A stretch of DNA of 64,000 nt from Symbiodinium sp. CCMP2592. Its lineage: Eukaryota > Sar > Dinophyceae > Suessiales > Symbiodiniaceae. Below are positions 23,635 through 29,840 of this stretch, piece after piece. Where the stretch lies: the NCBI GenBank assembly GCA_905221615.1, contig CAJNDT010001247.1:184501-248500 (forward strand), read 5' to 3'. Position numbers and translations under genes: made by a program. The notes beneath the pieces were generated by a model that was not told the DNA's origin, did no database searches, and saw only the letters and a list, made by a program, of their open reading frames with translations. The first letter of the stretch is position 1; every line of letters begins with the position of its first letter.

Positions 23635-26600
23635 GATGTATATGCGAGTGCGCACATGTCCATGTATGAATAGCTCGAAGATGGTATGTGTTTGCCAAGA
23701 TGAGAATACACAGCAACTTGCCTATCGTCCAACACACCTTCTTTGGGGCGGGGTTCACAACATCCTACTACATTAAGCTACCCTAGCCTACTTTTCTGTA
23801 GGTTCTTATTTCCTATTTATAAAGACACTACAAAACAGTAGGTATTGGTAGCTCAAGGTAGTCTAACTTGTCGATCCTAGGCATCACAGGAACCAAAGGT
23901 TAAACATTACTTCTCAGTACTTACCCCTGAATACGCTCGGATTTCTGAGACCCCAGAGAGACACAAGAGCTCTGCTTGGGGTAAGTGCCTCAACCCTCAA
24001 GCCCTCAACGCCCAAACCCCGAAGCCCTAAGCCTCAAGACTTCTGGGCCTGAAACATTCTGAAACCCTGCAAAACCTAAACCGCAAACCCTCAACCCCTA
24101 CTTGGAGGGTCGGGGGACTTAGTAACTGGTGATTTCAGGGACTTATAAGTACAGTACCATAACCCCAAATAGGGTCCCTTTTAGGGTACTTATAAGTCCA
24201 CTTACTACCTACTTACTAAGTCCCCCGACCCTCCAAGTATGCCTTAAAACCCTAAGCCCTAGACCTCTGAACCTGTAAATCCCGAAACGCTTGAGATCGA
24301 AAGCTCGAACTGCCAAAGAAACCCTAAAACATCCTAAGCCCCTACCTTACAGGGTCATGGGACTTAGTAGCTAGGGTGATAACTAAGGTAACTGTTAACT
24401 ACACTTACATGTACTTACTACCCCGATTAAGGTACACATAAGTGTACTTACTCACTCCCATGATCCTCCAAGTACATTAAACCCCCAAACCTTCCTGTTT
24501 AGGATTGTCTAGGGCTCCTTACTATGATTTCTTTACATATGTCCTTCAAGATGTATGTAGGTTTGTCGGGGGTTACGGTAAATCCTAAGCCCAAAACCCA
24601 AGCTTAAATCCTTTGAACCTCAAACTCCCCAAAAACCGCCCTTCCCCGCGCCAGCTCGCGGATGCCCTGACTGGAGAGGTCGACTGTGCGGAAGCTGTAG
24701 CCTCGAGGTGAACGGTACCCCTGAACCCCTAAAGTACGGTTGATGATGTAAATCCTGCATTATTATCCACAATAAGGAATATACCATTATTCCCATAGTT
24801 TAGGATCCTGCAGGATATATATCATCAACAGTAGGAATGCTCACGCATGGGCCCCCAAAGTCTTACGTCTTCCTTTCCGTATTGTCATGCCGGGACTACA
24901 CAAGGGAATACCATTAATCGTCATTTCAGCCCCGGAATTCCTTTAGGGTCTTGTGGTAGGCCTCTGTTGTCGAAGTAAAAAAGGGGGGCCTTGAAGATAT
25001 TGTTATAGTGAACCCCAGAAAGTTGTAACATGGATTAAGGATGATTATATGCTTTACTTTAAGGACATGAGGATAATGATGCTCCAACTTTCTGCCTCTA
25101 CTATATTTCATACTCAGAGCGCTATAGTCTGCTTCCCTTCTGATTCCTTTATGCTTATCCCTCAGTCCCTAAGGCTCCATGGACTCGCATGTTGAGAAAT
25201 TTGGGCTATGTTGAGCCTAACTTTGGCGAATTAGTAAGCAGTGGTAAGTAGACGTACAACTACCTTATGCAGGGTCCTAGTTGGGGTTGTCATACCTATT
25301 CGTCTTTCAGATCACTCCTTACTAAGTCTCCCAACCCTCCAAGTACCACAAACCCTAAACACTAAACCCTAAAACCCTAAACCCTAAAGCCCTAAACCCG
25401 ATCAGACACACTCCTGAGGTCCCCGCAGCTAGACGATGGGCCTAGCTTGTCCTCCAGCAGCTCCATCGTTACCTCCGCGGAGAAAGTCCACAGGGTTTCG
25501 GGTTTAGGGCTTCGTTTTTTTCTTGGGGCTTCGGGTTTAAGGTTTAGGGTTTAAGGTTTAGGGTTTAAGGTTGAACCCACCCATTATGCACTGGTTGAAA
25601 CTGGAAAACTGAGAGCTTACCTTGTTAAAGCTTATTCTCACTTCCTGGTACTACAAGTCCACGAAATGGTAGGTTGCTGGAATTTTGGGCGTTAAAGTGA
25701 AGCCTAAGCCCTTACTCAAGCATTGCTTCTGAATCTCCTTTCATGGTTTACTTGGAGGGGTAGGGGACTTAGTAAGTCGGCTATCAGTATCGAGTTACCC
25801 CATGATAACCCGACTTACAAACGGCTTACTCCTGCCCCTGCAAGTAAAGTAAAAGCCAGAAAGTTGGAATATGATTATCCTAAACCCTTTATGGTAAATT
25901 ATAGGGTATCCTACCCTGAAACCATATTCCAACTTTCTGGAGCTCGCTTTAGGGTTTAGGATTCAGGGATCTTCTGAACCCTACAGCCGGCAAAGGTTTT
26001 TCCAGACGCTGGCAGTCCCCCTAAGCCCTCACAAGTTTAGGGTTTAGGGTTTAGGGTTTAGGCCCTAAACTCTAAACCAAATGGGTAGTTCTCTAAATTC
26101 AGGTCCCTTTTAGGGTAATTTTTAACAAGGGTGCCGTACATTTTTGGGGACCTACACAGGCACTCTGATTTAGAGAACTACCACCTTCTGAATCCTCAAC
26201 CATAAATCTCGAAGTAGCCCGAAAGCCCGGAACTCTGGGTCCGCAGAGCCCCCAAGATCCTTAAAGTATGAGTCCTTAGAGCCTTAAAGGAGCACCTGCA
26301 CTGCAGGGGCCACGACCTATATTGGAGTTTCCGAAAATTAGAGGCACCTGGTACCTTATTTTGGGGTCCTTATAATAAGGATCCAACTAGTTACGTACTA
26401 CATTAAGGTCCCCTATTTTCGGAAACTCCCATATAAAACCCCCAAGGCCAGAGTGCAAACCCTTCTGCATGAATAGCCCTCAAACCCTAACCCCGTTCTT
26501 AACACCAACCCAGAGGCTGGACCCAGGAGACGCCTTTAAGGGGAGCCCTTTATAGAACCCCTATAGATCCCCTTAAGGGTACTAAGTCCCAAGTAGATAC

Positions 26601-29600
26601 CCCAAACTCTAGATCTAAGAGTAGCCTAGTAATAAAAAGGGTGCCCTTTTTGGTTCAAAGGGGGTTTATAAGGGAACCTGAACCCCAAAAAAGGGAATAA
26701 GGGCTTACTCTGGGTCCTAGGAAGCCTGAAGGCTTCATAATATGAGCCCTCAGAGCCGAAAAACCTTTGAGTATGAGTTCTTAGAGGCCAACAGCCTTCG
26801 AACATGAGCCCTTAAGGTAAAGGCCAGAAAGCTGGAATATGATTATCCTAAACCCTTCTATGGTAAATGATAAGGTATCCTACCCTGAAACCATATTCCA
26901 ACTTTCTGGAGTTCCCTATAGAGCCTTCAGGTAAACCTTGAACCCTGAAACCCTGAATCCCATTCCAACTATTTAACACCCTAAACCCAAAACCCAAAAC
27001 CCAAAACCCAAAACCCTAAACCCAAAACCCAAAACCCAAAACCCAAAACCCAAAACCCAAAACCCAAAACCCAAAACCCAAAACCCAAAACCCAAAACCC
27101 AAAACCCAAAACCCTAAACCCTAAACCCTAAACCCCACCACCTTGCCACTGAACTTCTCGTCCGCTTTGTGAAGCTCTGCACGGAGGATGGCTTTCCCAT
27201 CCAGGACCTTTCCGGTCTTGCTAAAATTAGTTTAGGGTTTAGGGTTTAGGGGTTAGTTGGTTTGGCTTTTTGCTTGTGCCCAATCTGCTTCTTAGGTTTT
27301 AGGGCTTAGAGTTTGGCACAAAGACTATACTATGTCAGGCCTCTTGGCCATTCTGAGCCTTCAGGTAGGGCTTCGGCTTTGAGGATTCGAGGCTTCCGGT
27401 TATAATGTTCTATGGCTTCGGGGCTTAGGCCTATGGCTTTGCTGTCTTGGGCTGTGGGATTGGAGGTTAGTAGCGTCGAGGGCTTTGCTATTGGTGTTTA
27501 AGGTTTAGAATTTCAAGCTTAGTGCAGCCAGTCGCATCCAAACATGCAGCCAAACAACCACTCGGTGTCACCCATACAAGTTGAATCGCGCCCCAAGGGA
27601 CCCACTCCAAGCAAAGCCTGTTCTTGCCATCAACTATGAGGAAGCTGAAGAACCTGCAAGCAAGAACGAACCAGACCTACTCCAAACAAGGCATGTCTTT
27701 GACATCCACCGTGAAGAACCTGAAGAACTCTCAACAGTACACTGAAAGCGGGCAGCCTGCCCGTGCATGCTCAACCCTGACCCATAAACTCCGAACTCAC
27801 AGGGCTGGGTTCTTGTTAAAAGATTTAATTTACCATAATAAGGAAGCCATAGTACCTTTTTACGATAGACCACAATTATTATGGTAACTCAAATTAAGTT
27901 CCTTAACAGGAACCCAGACCCCTTACAGTAGCCCAGATAGTAACCCTTCTTCACTCTTGGTAAGAACCCTCTCCTTAACAAGAACCTGCAGGACGATCTG
28001 CCTTCAGCTTTCGAAGATGGAAGATGGTGTACTGGCGGTAGTCCGGCGCCTGCAAAAAACACTTTTGGACCTTTGGATGTTTGTTTCGGTCTTCTACCTT
28101 TTTCATGAGATGTGTCTTGGTGTTTTACATGGGTCAGGTTTAATGAGTTCGTGCGGGGGGAGACGGCTGGGCTGCGTTTATCCTCGTTTTTGGGAGCCAG
28201 GCTGGGGTAATCAGATGCTGCATGGAGTTGCCATTATGGGGTCTCTGCTTGCAGAAGGCCCACTGCAAACACCGAACCAAACCTTGCGGTTTAGGACTCG
28301 TCGCGTAGGTTAACCCTGAAGTGAGTAATCCTTAAACCCACACCCTCAACACTAAACCCCTAAGCCCTGGACCCTAATTAGCCCAAACCCCAAATCCTGA
28401 ATCCATCCCTAAAGCCCCTAAACCCTAAACCCCATCCCTGAAATATGCAACACTGCTGCCTTGCATAGGTCGTTTCCTGACAGGTCCTGCGCTCGACCGT
28501 CACTTGGAAGTTTGAGGCTGGGGCTTTTGGAGTTCCTTTTCTAACTCTAAGGACTCATATCTTAATGAGGCTCTCGGGGCCCAAGACCCTAAACCCTAAA
28601 CCCTAAACCCAAAACCCTAAACCCTAAACCCTAAGACCCTAGTATGTAGGGCTTTTGCGCTATCTTGAGCCTCAGGGAAAGGATTCAGGGCTTCAGGTGG
28701 GCTTGGATAGGGCTCTGTGGCTTGAGGTCCACGGTTTAGGCCTGGAGATTTGGCTTCAGGGTTTCGTGTTCCTACGTGAGTGAGACTCTTGGAGATTTAC
28801 TTGCTTCTGAAGGCCTTCTAAACACCGGAGACTGTCATAAACCTTAAACCCTAACCACCTGAGACCACCATAAACCCTTCGAAGGAGTAGGGTTATGTGG
28901 CAATAGTTTCGTGCAAAGGCTTAGCATCACAACGGTTTAGCGTTTAGGGATTCAAGGCTTGGGGGCCTGGGATTTAGAGATTAAATTAGGGCACCCTGAT
29001 GACCATACAGAACTCCCCAAAATCCTAACCTGCAAGCCTGATGATCCTTTACACTCCCAAATTCGACGCTAAACTTCTAGAATCCTGACCCGAGAAACTT
29101 GATTTGGCACTCTGGAACTTTCGAGCATTCCCTGCGGCTCAAACTTGCCCAAAAGCCTTGCCTAGCATGGTCTGTGGGCCTAAAGCCTTAAGGTACGAGT
29201 CCTTAGAGCCTCCATGGTTCCTCTAAGGAAGCTAGGCCTCCGACAAACCAAGATCGCCTCCCAGACCCAGGAACCCTGAAAATAGTATAGCTAAGTGGGG
29301 GCTGTTCTAAATTATGGTCCCTTTTTGGGGCCTATAGTAGTATAGTCCTTATTATATAGGGTATCCAAAAAGGGACCATAATTTAGAACAGCCCCCAAGT
29401 ATTATTAAGGCCCCGATAATGCCCCCTTTATACTAATCCTGATAGACTGCTTTAAAAGGAACCCTCGAGTCCCCGGAGGATCCAAGAAGAAGATCCATTA
29501 ATGGGGGGTTCCTATAAAGTACCCTTAGTAGTATAGGGCCCCAAATTAGGGGATCTAAGATCCTCCCGGGGTCTGGGCTGGTATGCTGGGATTCCGATTT

Positions 29601-29804
29601 CGGGTTCAGCGTTTGCTCGAGGGATCTGGGTATACGGTTGAGGGCAGAGAGAGTAGGGATGAACTTTTGGAGGTTTAGGTGTTGAGGCTCATGGAGCAGG
29701 GGTTTCGGCTATTCAAATCCAACAATATGAATTCGTAAGGCCAGAGTCCGAGAGAAGGAACGAATCAAGCAAGACAAGGAGACAAGAATTACCGCCGAGA
29801 TACC

Positions 29805-29840
<36 letters not shown>

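Noticed and set aside
23448..23758. Open frames in the TA/GA repeat
   Set aside because: Simple-sequence artefacts on both strands.
29300..29401. Rho-independent terminator
   Set aside because: Strong hairpin but no T tract, and the context is eukaryotic intron or intergenic DNA.
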